This document shows, in pieces, positions 9,240-17,077 of a stretch of 55,798 bases of DNA. The notes under the pieces were generated by a model. It saw nothing but the letters and a program-made list of their open reading frames with translations, ran no database searches and was not told the origin of the DNA. Every line of letters begins with the position of its first letter. Within the stretch, counting starts at the first letter, position 1. Position numbers and translations under genes: made by a program. Source of the stretch: Actinomycetota bacterium (GTDB taxonomy: Bacteria > Actinomycetota > Aquicultoria > SURF-47); NCBI GenBank assembly GCA_003599235.1, contig QZJE01000009.1:1-55798 (forward strand). Direction: 5' to 3'.

Positions 9240-9809
9240 ATGATTGCTAGCTTAACTGGTAAACTGACAGAAAAAAATAGTGACAGTATTATCTTGGATG
9301 TAGGCGGAGTAGGTTATAGGGTAGTCATATCCAACAACTCTATGTCAGAGCTGCCTTCAGTTGGTCAAAACGCATCAATACTTACCCATCTTCATGTCAA
9401 AGAAAATGCCATGGAATTATATGGTTTTGTAAGCGAGGAAGAAAAAAGTTTATTTGAGCGCTTGATTTCAGTATCTGGTATCGGATGCAAACTGGCTTTA
9501 ACAGTGCTGTCTTATATCCCTCCAAAGTCTTTTGAACAGGCAATAATCAATGAAGATGTAACGCTATTGTCAACAGTGCCAAAGATAGGTCAAAAACAAG
9601 CTAAGCGCTTGATAGTAGAACTAAAAGAAAAAGTATCTGATATTTCGTTTAGCCAAAAACCAGAATTGTCCCTTGCCAGAGATGTCTTATTAGGCTTAGG
9701 TTATTCTATTGAAGAATCCCAAAAAGCCTTAAAGGGATTAAACGGAAATGCTGATAAAGCTGAGGAGCTGGTTAAGAAGGCGCTGCAGAAGATTGGAAGC
9801 AGTAAGTAG
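9240..9809 (+). CDS. ruvA: Holliday junction branch migration protein RuvA
   Basis: RuvA binds four-way junctions as a tetramer and loads the RuvB motor. From ATG 9240 the product is 189 residues, usual for the family. The N-terminal OB fold begins MIASLTGKLTEK with DVGGVGYRV. The helix-hairpin-helix part includes VSGIGCKLALTVLS and VPKIGQKQAKRLIVELKEK, and a C-terminal three-helix domain (LGYSIEESQKALKGL) contacts RuvB. AGGA lies 6 nt before the ATG. Longer in-frame starts upstream would overlap the preceding gene and are not family-like. Confidence 0.96.
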   Translation: MIASLTGKLTEKNSDSIILDVGGVGYRVVISNNSMSELPSVGQNASILTHLHVKENAMELYGFVSEEEKSLFERLISVSGIGCKLALTVLSYIPPKSFEQAIINEDVTLLSTVPKIGQKQAKRLIVELKEKVSDISFSQKPELSLARDVLLGLGYSIEESQKALKGLNGNADKAEELVKKALQKIGSSK

Positions 9810-9833
9810 TTTGTAGTAAGTGGTAAGCAGGTG
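9799..9833 (+). repeat. AGTAAGTAG-type tandem microrepeat at the ruvA-ruvB junction
   Basis: Units such as AGTAAGTAG and GTAGTAAGTGGTAAG follow one another here, beginning in the last codons of ruvA. The same unit appears after the gene ending at 28079. Confidence 0.6.
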
Positions 9834-9837
9834 AAGA

Positions 9838-10851
9838 TTGGACGAACGGATAATTTCATCAAAAATTACATCAGAAGATAAAGAAATCGATTTAAGTCTA
9901 AGGCCTAAGACGCTTACTGAATTTGTAGGCCAAGACCAGGTTAAGGACAACCTAAAGGTGTTCATTGAAGCAGCTATTAAAAGAGATGAACCCCTAGACC
10001 ATGTCATTTTATCCGGTCCTCCAGGGCTTGGAAAAACCACCCTAGCCAACATTATCGCTAATGAATTAGGGGTAAATATTCTATCAACATCCGGTCCTGC
10101 TATTGAGAGAGCAGGCGATTTAGCTGCTATTTTAACTAATCTTCAACCGCGAGATATTTTATTCATCGATGAGATTCACCGTTTAAGCCGCAGTGTAGAG
10201 GAAATACTTTATCCAGCACTAGAAGAATATAAGCTAGACATCATTATTGGCAAGGGGCCTTCTGCCCGTTCCATGCGCATTGATTTACCTTCCTTTACCC
10301 TGGTAAGTGCTACTACTAGAATGGGGCTAATAACTTCTCCATTAAGGGACCGGTTTGGCATTAATTGCCGCCTAGAGTACTACGATAAGGAGCATCTTGA
10401 TAGCATTGTTACAAGGTCGGCAAAAATTTTAAAAGTTGATACTGACAAAGGTAGCTGTGCTGAAATCGGCAGGCGGTCACGAGGGACTCCCCGTATTGCT
10501 AACCGTTTACTAAAACGAGTAAGGGATTACGCTCAAGTAAAGGGTGATGGTAAAATAAATAAACAATTAGCCAGCAAAGCCCTCTCATTTTTAGCTGTAG
10601 ACGATATAGGTCTCGATGGGCTGGATAAAAAGATTCTGCTTACATTAATCGATAAATTTGGCGGAAAACCGGTAGGATTGACCACTCTAGCGGCTGCAAT
10701 CGGAGAAGAAACTGATTCTATAGAAGAGGTCTACGAACCCTATTTACTACAGCTCGGGTTAATAAGAAGAACGCCAAAGGGCAGGATAGCCACCCAGAAA
10801 GCATATAATCACTTGGGAATTTGTTTCCAGGAATCCATATTAAGTACTTAG
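9838..10851 (+). CDS. ruvB: Holliday junction branch migration helicase RuvB
   Basis: RuvB is the hexameric AAA+ motor driving branch migration with RuvA. The 337-residue protein has Walker [10 protein letters not shown] (about 60-68), Walker B with DEIHR (111-115), sensor 1 SATTRMG, an arginine finger in SPLRDRFG, and a C-terminal winged helix. The start is TTG 9838, preceded by AGGTGAAG; the N-terminus reaches [16 protein letters not shown] at the usual place. It is last in the pdxS-ruvB block; a promoter for the next unit lies just downstream. Confidence 0.97.
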   Translation: MDERIISSKITSEDKEIDLSLRPKTLTEFVGQDQVKDNLKVFIEAAIKRDEPLDHVILSGPPGLGKTTLANIIANELGVNILSTSGPAIERAGDLAAILTNLQPRDILFIDEIHRLSRSVEEILYPALEEYKLDIIIGKGPSARSMRIDLPSFTLVSATTRMGLITSPLRDRFGINCRLEYYDKEHLDSIVTRSAKILKVDTDKGSCAEIGRRSRGTPRIANRLLKRVRDYAQVKGDGKINKQLASKALSFLAVDDIGLDGLDKKILLTLIDKFGGKPVGLTTLAAAIGEETDSIEEVYEPYLLQLGLIRRTPKGRIATQKAYNHLGICFQESILST

Positions 10852-10872
10852 TTAAAAAACCACTCAAATAGC

Positions 10873-10902
10873 TTGACTTCTAACACCTGCTTATAATATA
10901 AA
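10873..10902 (+). promoter_or_regulatory. Candidate promoter of the cytochrome operon
   Basis: TTGACT (10873-10878), an 18-nt spacer and TATAAA (10897-10902) form a good sigma-A-type promoter about 45 nt before the small membrane-protein gene. A TATAAT also begins at 10892 but would be too close to this -35. Confidence 0.5.
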
Positions 10903-10946
10903 TTACTTAGAAGTTAGTTTTAAACACCTAACAAGAGGAGGCAGTT

Positions 10947-11063
10947 GTGGGAACAGGAATGGCTATAGATTCCATTGTTCAGTTGTACTTTGTAACTTTT
11001 TTATTGGCCACAATTATTTCTGTGGGTCTTCTGTATTATTCTTCAAAACAACTAAAGCGATAA
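10947..11063 (+). CDS. 38-residue single-pass membrane protein upstream of the cytochrome
   Basis: A short gene starts with GTG 10947, 5 nt after a strong GAGGAGG site (10935-10941), and ends at TAA 11061-11063. The product begins MGTGMAIDSIVQLYF, has one hydrophobic segment (about residues 13-32) and ends SSKQLKR. The positive C-terminus predicts N-out, C-in topology. The cytochrome gene starts 13 nt later with its own TGGAGG site, so the two are surely cotranscribed. Small single-span proteins often accompany respiratory membrane complexes; by position this may assist or anchor the multihaem cytochrome. I do not recognise its family. Confidence 0.7.
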   Translation: MGTGMAIDSIVQLYFVTFLLATIISVGLLYYSSKQLKR

Positions 11064-11076
11064 ATGGAGGTTATTA

Positions 11077-11895
11077 ATGGCTAGGTTTCGTTTACCGGAT
11101 CTAAGCGATCCTAAAAAGAAAGCTTCTTTTGTGCTGATGATAGGAGCAGCATTAGTGGTCCTGCTATTTGTTGTTGCAATTGCTATACCTGTTTTTTCAA
11201 ATCCTACGTTTTGCGGCCTAATATGCCATTCCCAGAAAGCCGATGTCTTGTCATGGGAGAAATCATCCCATGCTAATGTAACTTGTTATGCTTGCCACAT
11301 GCAGCCAGGGCTTCTCAACATGTTTTACATGAAGGCTAAAGATGGGGTATTAGGTGGCTATTATGAGGTATCAGGTAATTATCATAAGCCTATTAACGGC
11401 GAAAGTGAATATGCCAAAGAGCTTCCCTCGGTAGTTTGCGAGCGTTGTCACAATATGGCTAATCGTAGTGTTACCTCAACTGAAGGAATAATAATTAATC
11501 ATAAAGTTCATTTAGATAAAAATATCAATTGCACCATATGTCACAACCGGGTAGCTCATAAAAGGGCTCCTGAGTTCTTTAAAGTTGCTTATAATGAGAA
11601 AGTCCACAGAACCTATGAGGATTTTATGGAAATGGAAGGCTGTTTTAGGTGCCATGCAAGCAAGAAGAAGCAAAAACTATCCGAACTATCAGAAGAAATA
11701 GAAGAGAATGGATGGGAAGAAGCACCACCTGCTTGTATAGCATGCCATCCTAAGAATTGGGAAAAGTTACCGGTTGGTCACACCACTGGTTGGCGTAAAA
11801 ACCATAAAATCGAAGCTAATAAGAATATTAATGCTTGTTACAAGGTTGAATGCCATACTAAAGAGTCACTATGTAACGATTGTCACGAAGAGTAG
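11077..11895 (+). CDS. Membrane-anchored multihaem c-type cytochrome (NapC/NirT-like)
   Basis: The protein (272 residues) has one N-terminal membrane anchor (about residues 18-42) and an extracytoplasmic haem domain, as in NapC/NirT/NrfH quinol-oxidising cytochromes. Six canonical CxxCH motifs are visible: CYACH, CERCH, CTICH, CFRCH, CIACH and CNDCH. Two more cysteine pairs precede histidine with unusual spacing: CGLICH (C-x3-CH) just after the anchor and CYKVECH (C-x4-CH) near the C-terminus. Up to eight haems are possible, against four in NapC. The role is probably electron transfer from menaquinol to an external acceptor or partner enzyme. No catalytic partner is encoded here except possibly the small upstream membrane protein. 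Confidence 0.9.
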   Translation: MARFRLPDLSDPKKKASFVLMIGAALVVLLFVVAIAIPVFSNPTFCGLICHSQKADVLSWEKSSHANVTCYACHMQPGLLNMFYMKAKDGVLGGYYEVSGNYHKPINGESEYAKELPSVVCERCHNMANRSVTSTEGIIINHKVHLDKNINCTICHNRVAHKRAPEFFKVAYNEKVHRTYEDFMEMEGCFRCHASKKKQKLSELSEEIEENGWEEAPPACIACHPKNWEKLPVGHTTGWRKNHKIEANKNINACYKVECHTKESLCNDCHEE

Positions 11896-11927
11896 GTTCT
11901 ACCTACTGGTAATAAGCTTTAAAAAAA

Positions 11928-11966
11928 GGGGCAAATGCGATAGAATAATTTTATAGCATTTGCCCC
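11928..11966. terminator. Inverted repeat after the cytochrome gene, probable terminator
   Basis: GGGGCAAATGC (11928-11938) and GCATTTGCCCC (11956-11966) are perfect 11-bp arms around a 17-nt AT-rich loop, about 30 nt past the stop codon. A run of A residues precedes it, so it would give a better T-run for leftward transcripts, but it is well placed to end the cytochrome operon. Confidence 0.65.
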
Positions 11967-12022
11967 TAAATTTATGTAAATGAAGGCAGGTGCCGATAAA
12001 GGAATAGCTGGTCGTAACAGAT

Positions 12023-13441
12023 ATGAAGTATGTAAGTGGCAGTATTAAAGCAAAGATTATAGCTGGTATCGTGTTTGTCTTATTAGTGGCCATATCAGGC
12101 TGCTCTTTGTTTCCTAAAGCGTCACCTAAAAAAATTGATCAGTTAAGGTCTAAGTTAGATTCCTGTATTGCTAACAGCAAAAGTAATTCAAATGCAACAA
12201 AAGAATTATTAGAGAAGTTAGAAAAACCCAACTATACAGCCTCTGATGCGGTTGATTTTTCCAACAAAGCCACCTCTATTGCAAATCAATTAAGCACTGT
12301 AAAAAGCAATCTCGACCAAGCTTCAACTTACTTAGAACAGATTAGGTCAAGTTCACCCAAGGATTACTCGCAATATGTGGAGACGAAATCAAGCCAAATC
12401 GATGCCCTAAAACTCTTAGTTGATAAGGATAAAAAAATTGCTGCTAAACTACAGACATTTCTTAGCCCCGTTGCAATGATTTTCCAATATGTCGATAAGG
12501 TAAAAAAGGCCCAAGGAACTCAAATTCAGATTTCCTCTATTGCAGCAGCTAGGCTAGCAGAGCGTCAAACATCCCAAGATATACTGACGACTTTGCTTAT
12601 AAACAAGGCAATATCAGCTACCTCTTCTTCTAGCGATTCCACTGATGGCTCATCTACAGATAGCTCATCTTCTAGTAGTTCTTCTTCGGCATCTACATCA
12701 TCTTCTGATTCTAGTTCCAGCACTAGCTCAGAAACCGAAGAGTGGGTATATGAGTTGTTAAATTATAATGTCCAGTCTAAGTACACAATTGATATGCTTA
12801 ACGCTCAAAGCAAAACATTAAGCGATTTATATCAAAATCTATACTCCTTGCAGAAGAAAGTTAATTTTACTAATGTTAAACAATTGACAAGCGCTGTTCA
12901 ATTAGTAAAAGATGATGCTTCTGGCCTTAAAAACGCTATGCTAAATGTCAATGGAAACCTATCAGAGAGACGTAAGCTCTGGACTCAATATAAGGAACTG
13001 GATGCTTTGGCGCTAAGTTACCAAAGAGGGCTTGATTATATCACCCTAGGATTAGATAATCGGCCAAGCGGGGTTTCTAGTTCGTCAGCTGAGGTAGAAA
13101 ATGTTCAAAAAGGTAAAGAGCTGACTACTCAGAGACTAAACGAGGTAAATAAACAATTGGCCTCAGTTGATAAGCAAATAAAAGAAATCGACCGTGATAT
13201 GCAAACGCAATTACTGCCGGACTTAAATGATGATCTCTATAGGTACGGCGGGGCTTTAATGGGGCTTATGATTACTAATAATAATGTTTCTTCGCAACTG
13301 ATGTCTGAGATAAAGAATTGGGAGGATAAAAACCTAGATCCGTTAGTTCTCGAACGTAGTAAAATTGCGCAAGCTTCTGATTTTCTAGATTACCGAGCCA
13401 AGAAGGTCTATGCCAAAGCCCGGGAGCTAGCTTCTAGGTAA
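12023..13441 (+). CDS. Lipoprotein with coiled-coil regions and a serine-rich linker, function unknown
   Basis: The 472-residue protein has a lipoprotein signal: a hydrophobic stretch (about 12-26) then AISGC, with Cys27 as the lipidation site, so it should be anchored outside the membrane. The mature part is rich in Lys, Gln, Ser and Leu with heptad-like patterns, suggesting two helical or coiled-coil blocks. They are joined at about residues 197-237 by a low-complexity stretch almost only of Ser with Asp and Thr. I recognise no enzymatic motif. It converges with the histidine kinase gene, whose 3' end it overlaps by 15 nt. The start ATG 12023 has no strong ribosome site. Confidence 0.75.
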   Translation: MKYVSGSIKAKIIAGIVFVLLVAISGCSLFPKASPKKIDQLRSKLDSCIANSKSNSNATKELLEKLEKPNYTASDAVDFSNKATSIANQLSTVKSNLDQASTYLEQIRSSSPKDYSQYVETKSSQIDALKLLVDKDKKIAAKLQTFLSPVAMIFQYVDKVKKAQGTQIQISSIAAARLAERQTSQDILTTLLINKAISATSSSSDSTDGSSTDSSSSSSSSSASTSSSDSSSSTSSETEEWVYELLNYNVQSKYTIDMLNAQSKTLSDLYQNLYSLQKKVNFTNVKQLTSAVQLVKDDASGLKNAMLNVNGNLSERRKLWTQYKELDALALSYQRGLDYITLGLDNRPSGVSSSSAEVENVQKGKELTTQRLNEVNKQLASVDKQIKEIDRDMQTQLLPDLNDDLYRYGGALMGLMITNNNVSSQLMSEIKNWEDKNLDPLVLERSKIAQASDFLDYRAKKVYAKARELASR

Positions 13442-14536
13442 GGTAACGATAAACTCAGAGCCTTTACCAAGACTGCTTTTAACCTCGATTTTACCCTTAT
13501 GGTTTTCGATGGCATGTTTAGTAATTGACAGACCTAATCCGGTACCACCGCTTTTTTTAGCCCTATCTTTTCCTACGCGGTAGAAACGCTCGAATATCCG
13601 GGGAATATCTTTTGAGGGGATGCCTATTCCGTTATCGCTTATCTTGATATTAATTGAGCTGTTATTATCTGTAAGCTCCACGGTTACTTGACCATTTTCT
13701 TTTGTATATTTGATGCTGTTATCAATTAGGTTGGAAAAAGCAATTGATAGTTGCTGGAAATCAGCCATAATAGTTGGATCTTTGGACTTTATTTTTAGAG
13801 TAATATCGATAGCCTTATTTTTTGCTTGCAGGTCGTGGTCTTTTACGGTCGATTTAAGTAACCTACTTAAATCGACTGCCTCTTTGTCCTGGACTTTGTC
13901 TGATTCAATTTTATTTAGATCCAGGATATCTCGTGACAATAATGATAACCGCTCGATCTCGTTACTTATGTCAGCCAAGAACTTCTCTCGGTCTTTTTTT
14001 TCGTCTTTAGCTCCACTCATCAGAGCTTGCATTAAGGCAGAGATAGTAGAGATAGGTGTTCTCAATTCATGGGAGACATTGGCAATAAAATCCTTTTTGA
14101 TACCGGCTAGGGCTTCAATGGCAGTGGTATCGGTGATAATTAGAACAGCTGCATTGATACCTCCTGCGGAGTCCTTTATCGGCTTTGTTTTGATTTCTAG
14201 CGATTTTGAGCAAGGATAGCTAATTTCTACTTTCTGACCTTTTGTTTTTCCAAGGAGAGCCAGCTTGGCTAAATCAGAAATGGATGAGTTGTTAACAAGG
14301 GCGGTCAGATTTTGGTTTTTACTAGTTACTTCAAATATGCTTCGGCTTGCCTTGTTAATAAATATTACTTCTAAGGCTTTGTTAACGATTATGACACCGT
14401 CAGTTAAATTCTCAATTACTTCCTTTAGGCTACCCAGCTCTTTCTTTAATGCATTACTCTCCCTTTTTAGGGTTCTTAAGTTCTCATTTGCTTCCAGTAT
14501 CTTCTTATTTTTCTTACTTACAAATCCCATCAACAT
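13427..14536 (-). CDS. Soluble sensor histidine kinase (PhoR-like)
   Basis: The 369-residue protein has an N-terminal coiled coil (about 8-42), a PAS domain (about 40-140), a HisKA domain with the phosphorylated His156 in NVSHELRTP, and a HATPase domain with an N box (NLIDNSIKYT), DNGIGIP and GTGLGLSI. It lacks membrane segments, so it senses something in the cytoplasm or works with a membrane partner; the DUF2085 membrane protein encoded upstream in the same operon is a candidate. The start ATG overlaps the regulator stop by one base (TAATG), with GGAGA upstream, so translation is coupled. Confidence 0.93.
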   Translation of the reverse strand: MLMGFVSKKNKKILEANENLRTLKRESNALKKELGSLKEVIENLTDGVIIVNKALEVIFINKASRSIFEVTSKNQNLTALVNNSSISDLAKLALLGKTKGQKVEISYPCSKSLEIKTKPIKDSAGGINAAVLIITDTTAIEALAGIKKDFIANVSHELRTPISTISALMQALMSGAKDEKKDREKFLADISNEIERLSLLSRDILDLNKIESDKVQDKEAVDLSRLLKSTVKDHDLQAKNKAIDITLKIKSKDPTIMADFQQLSIAFSNLIDNSIKYTKENGQVTVELTDNNSSINIKISDNGIGIPSKDIPRIFERFYRVGKDRAKKSGGTGLGLSITKHAIENHKGKIEVKSSLGKGSEFIVTLPRS

Positions 14537-15210
14537 TAATTTGTCTCCAAACGGTAGCCGATTCCTCTGGCTGTTACCAGGTACTTAGGCTTGGAAGGGT
14601 TCTTTTCCAAGCGCTTACGCAAAGATGACATATGTACATCTAAGGTTTTGGGGTCGGTATAGCTATCCCAAACTTTGTTAAGCAAGTAATCTCTGGTTAG
14701 TGTTTTGTCTGAATTAATAATTAAGTTTTTCAAAAGTTTATATTCTTTTAAAGGAAGGCTGAGCGATTTATTTTTAAAGGCAATTTGATGCTTATTCTCA
14801 TCATATTCAAAAGGGCCTGCAGTAATAACTGATTTTACCGATTGGCGCCCAGATCTCCTAAGCAGAGCTTTTATTCTAGCTATTAGCTCCCTTACGCTAA
14901 ACGGTTTGGTGACATAGTCGTCAGCACCTACAGATAGTCCGATTATTTTATTAGTTTCAGTGGCTTTAGCGGTTAGCATGATAATAGGAACATCAGAAGT
15001 TTTGCGGATTAATTTACATACGTTTTCTCCTGTTATTTTAGGTAGCATCAAGTCTAGCAAAATTAGGTCAGGGGATTCTTTTTCAAAAACTTCTATTGCT
15101 TCGGCTCCTGATAATGCCGATACCGTAAGGTAGCCTTCTTTTTCTAAGCAATACTTTAGAGAATTAACTATCGGTTTTTCGTCATCTGCAATGAGTATTT
15201 TTTTAGACAT
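14536..15210 (-). CDS. PhoB/OmpR-family response regulator
   Basis: This 224-residue regulator has a receiver domain with acidic pocket D9/D10, phosphoacceptor Asp53 (LLDLMLP), a conserved Thr and Lys103 (VTKPFS), and a C-terminal winged-helix DNA-binding domain (LPLKEYKLLKNLI ... DVHMSSLRKRL). It partners the histidine kinase encoded immediately after it. Its gene overlaps the DUF2085 gene by 8 nt. Targets are unknown; the shared 15-nt motif upstream of surface genes is not evidently the direct repeat this family usually binds. Confidence 0.94.
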   Translation of the reverse strand: MSKKILIADDEKPIVNSLKYCLEKEGYLTVSALSGAEAIEVFEKESPDLILLDLMLPKITGENVCKLIRKTSDVPIIMLTAKATETNKIIGLSVGADDYVTKPFSVRELIARIKALLRRSGRQSVKSVITAGPFEYDENKHQIAFKNKSLSLPLKEYKLLKNLIINSDKTLTRDYLLNKVWDSYTDPKTLDVHMSSLRKRLEKNPSKPKYLVTARGIGYRLETN

Positions 15211-15892
15211 CAGCTAATCCTACCAACCTGACTAGGTAGCGATGAAGTTGATAAGTAAGCATTAATTCAGTAATTGTCATTATTCCTGCTAATATGCCAT
15301 GCTGTCTTAACTGCAAAACACTGTCTATTCTCCTAAACCACTTAGGAAAGGTGGCTAGAATTAAAACATTTAATAACCAAAACGTTCCTATAAGCGACAA
15401 TATTATAGCGGTTGGAAGTAAATATTGTAATAGTTTTATTTGAGAATTAACCAAAACATAAATAAGCAGATATATCGCAATAAATTTAATAATATCCATA
15501 GGGTTGTCTAGCATTCTTTTGTCTGAAGGGTTTTTAAAGAGATATTGGTTAAACACCGGGATAAGCACTAAAGAGCCTGCGAATCCTATGCCAAGTCCAG
15601 TAGCTAGTCTGATGGAGTTGGTGGTTGTTCTGATTAGCATATATGAGGTAAGTCCGTCTAGGGCAAAGAGCAAAAAGGCTATGGCGCCAGGTATCAGCAC
15701 GTAAGCTTTTGGAAAACTGCTTTCTTTTCTTAATCTGGTTAGGTGTATTAAGTAAACACAGGAGATGAAGAAACCCAGATACATCCCAGTGCATCGGCCG
15801 TCTAAAGGCATTTTTGTTCCGTCAATGATAATAGAGTGACTTTTTAGCTGATGGCACACAGAGAAACCGATTTTGTAGTATATGTCTAACAT
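15203..15892 (-). CDS. DUF2085 membrane protein
   Basis: The product (229 residues from ATG 15892) has the DUF2085 signature: an early CHQ, then KMPLDGRCTGMYLGF, followed by several hydrophobic segments (about six). The function of the family is unknown; the two cysteine-containing motifs at the membrane edge are its most conserved part. It is first in an operon with the response regulator and kinase, which suggests a sensory or stress-linked role. A TTG at 15907 is an alternative start but would lie within about 11 nt of the divergent tRNA gene. Confidence 0.85.
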   Translation of the reverse strand: MLDIYYKIGFSVCHQLKSHSIIIDGTKMPLDGRCTGMYLGFFISCVYLIHLTRLRKESSFPKAYVLIPGAIAFLLFALDGLTSYMLIRTTTNSIRLATGLGIGFAGSLVLIPVFNQYLFKNPSDKRMLDNPMDIIKFIAIYLLIYVLVNSQIKLLQYLLPTAIILSLIGTFWLLNVLILATFPKWFRRIDSVLQLRQHGILAGIMTITELMLTYQLHRYLVRLVGLADV

Positions 15893-15917
15893 AGTTGTAG
15901 TATACAATGTTATTTAC

Positions 15918-15992
15918 CGGGATGTAGCGCAGCTTGGTCAGCGCGCAGCGTTCGGGACGCTGAGGTCGGCGGTTCGAATCCGCCCATCCCGA
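15918..15992 (+). tRNA. tRNA-Pro (CGG anticodon)
   Basis: A full cloverleaf folds by hand: acceptor CGGGATG/CATCCCG, D arm GCGC/GCGC, anticodon stem CAGCG/CGCTG around loop TTCGGGA with anticodon CGG (reads CCG), and T arm GGCGG TTCGAAT CCGCC. The discriminator is A. CCA is not encoded; the next bases are CTCC. Confidence 0.96.
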
Positions 15993-16030
15993 CTCCCTCA
16001 ACCCTCAATGCTCAATACTCATCCCTCATC
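15993..16030 (+). repeat. CTCATCC/CTCAA tandem microrepeat after tRNA-Pro
   Basis: Units of CCCTCAA, GCTCAATACTCAT and CCCTCATCC follow each other. Read on the other strand they give GGGATGAGGGATGAG, the same unit found at 50745-50779. This is a dispersed simple repeat, not a gene. Confidence 0.65.
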
Positions 16031-16053
16031 CCTGTACCCCAACCCCTTCTCTG

Positions 16054-16081
16054 TTGACATACACACTTAAGAGCGCATAAT
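16054..16081 (+). promoter_or_regulatory. Candidate promoter of the FNT channel gene
   Basis: TTGACA (16054-16059), a 16-nt spacer and CATAAT (16076-16081) form a near-consensus sigma-A promoter about 120 nt before the channel gene. The remaining leader shows no structure I can name. Confidence 0.55.
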
Positions 16082-16201
16082 GAAGTCGGATATTAATAAT
16101 GGTGGCAGTTATCATGTTTTTACCAGCTAGATGCACCATTAGATTATCAAAATATATGTAGCCATAATTGATGACTGTCACCTATTTTGAGGTGGAGTAA
16201 A

Positions 16202-17077
16202 TTGGGGTCAAAGACACCAAAAGATACAGCACACGAAATATGTAGCATCGGTGAGAAAAAAGCCACTCATAATTTTTTTAATCTATTAATTTTAAGCGTT
16301 ATGGCTGGAGCCTACATTGGGTTCGGAGCTCAATTTCTAATATCGTTTACTTTTGATGCAGCCAAATATGTTGGGGCCGGCATGGCTAGATTCTTAGGAG
16401 CCAGTGTTTTTTGTACCGGTCTTTTTATGATACTTATGACCGGAGCAGAGCTTTTTACCGGCAACTCCTTAATGACTGTAGGTTTATTTAACGGCAAAAT
16501 TAAACTTAGTTCGCTTCTTAGAAATTGGACAATTGTATATCTGGGCAATTTTGTCGGTGCGGCCTTGATGGCCGGTTTTATCTTTTACTCTGGAGCTTGG
16601 AAGGCTAATGAGAATGCTCCTGGGATATTTGCTCTAAATATGGCAATTACAAAAGTCCAGATTCCTTTTTGGATAGCCCTAGTAAAAGGGATCGGGGCTA
16701 ATTGGCTGGTTTGCATGGCGGTTTGGCTCTGGGTTAGCTCGGACAGGGTAATTGACAAAATTATCGGCATGTATCTGCCGATAGTGGCTTTCGTGGTAAT
16801 GGGTTTTGAGCACAGTATTGCCAATATGTTTTTGCTTCCTATGGGTCTACTGCTTAAAAGTGTTGTTAGCACAAGTGGAGCAGTTCAGTTAACCATAAGT
16901 AGCGTAATTTTTAACAATTTGATACCGGTAACTATCGGCAATATTATCGGCGGAGTTGTCTTTATGGCAATCCCATACTGGTATGTCTATATCAGAAACC
17001 ATCAAGAGCAACAAGTAAGTGATGGCCAGTGGCTGGTTAATAAGGTTAGGGTTGTAAGAGATAAATTGACAGCTTAA
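16202..17077 (+). CDS. Formate/nitrite transporter (FNT) family channel
   Basis: This six-helix pentameric channel family passes formate, nitrite, hydrosulfide or similar small anions. From TTG 16202 the protein is 291 residues. Family marks are GAYIGFGAQF in helix 1, GAELFTGNSL, and the central histidine in GFEHSIANMF. GAGGTGGAG (16189-16197) stands just before this start; an in-frame TTG at 16187 lies before that site and is rejected. The ion cannot be decided from sequence; formate or nitrite would fit an anaerobe, and hydrosulfide would suit the met operon. The gene converges with pilT with a 4-nt overlap. Confidence 0.93.
   Translation: MGSKTPKDTAHEICSIGEKKATHNFFNLLILSVMAGAYIGFGAQFLISFTFDAAKYVGAGMARFLGASVFCTGLFMILMTGAELFTGNSLMTVGLFNGKIKLSSLLRNWTIVYLGNFVGAALMAGFIFYSGAWKANENAPGIFALNMAITKVQIPFWIALVKGIGANWLVCMAVWLWVSSDRVIDKIIGMYLPIVAFVVMGFEHSIANMFLLPMGLLLKSVVSTSGAVQLTISSVIFNNLIPVTIGNIIGGVVFMAIPYWYVYIRNHQEQQVSDGQWLVNKVRVVRDKLTA

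Noticed and set aside
15882..16070. Open frame of about 62 codons across the tRNA gene
   Set aside because: It reads through a complete tRNA-Pro cloverleaf and into a simple repeat; no ribosome site.
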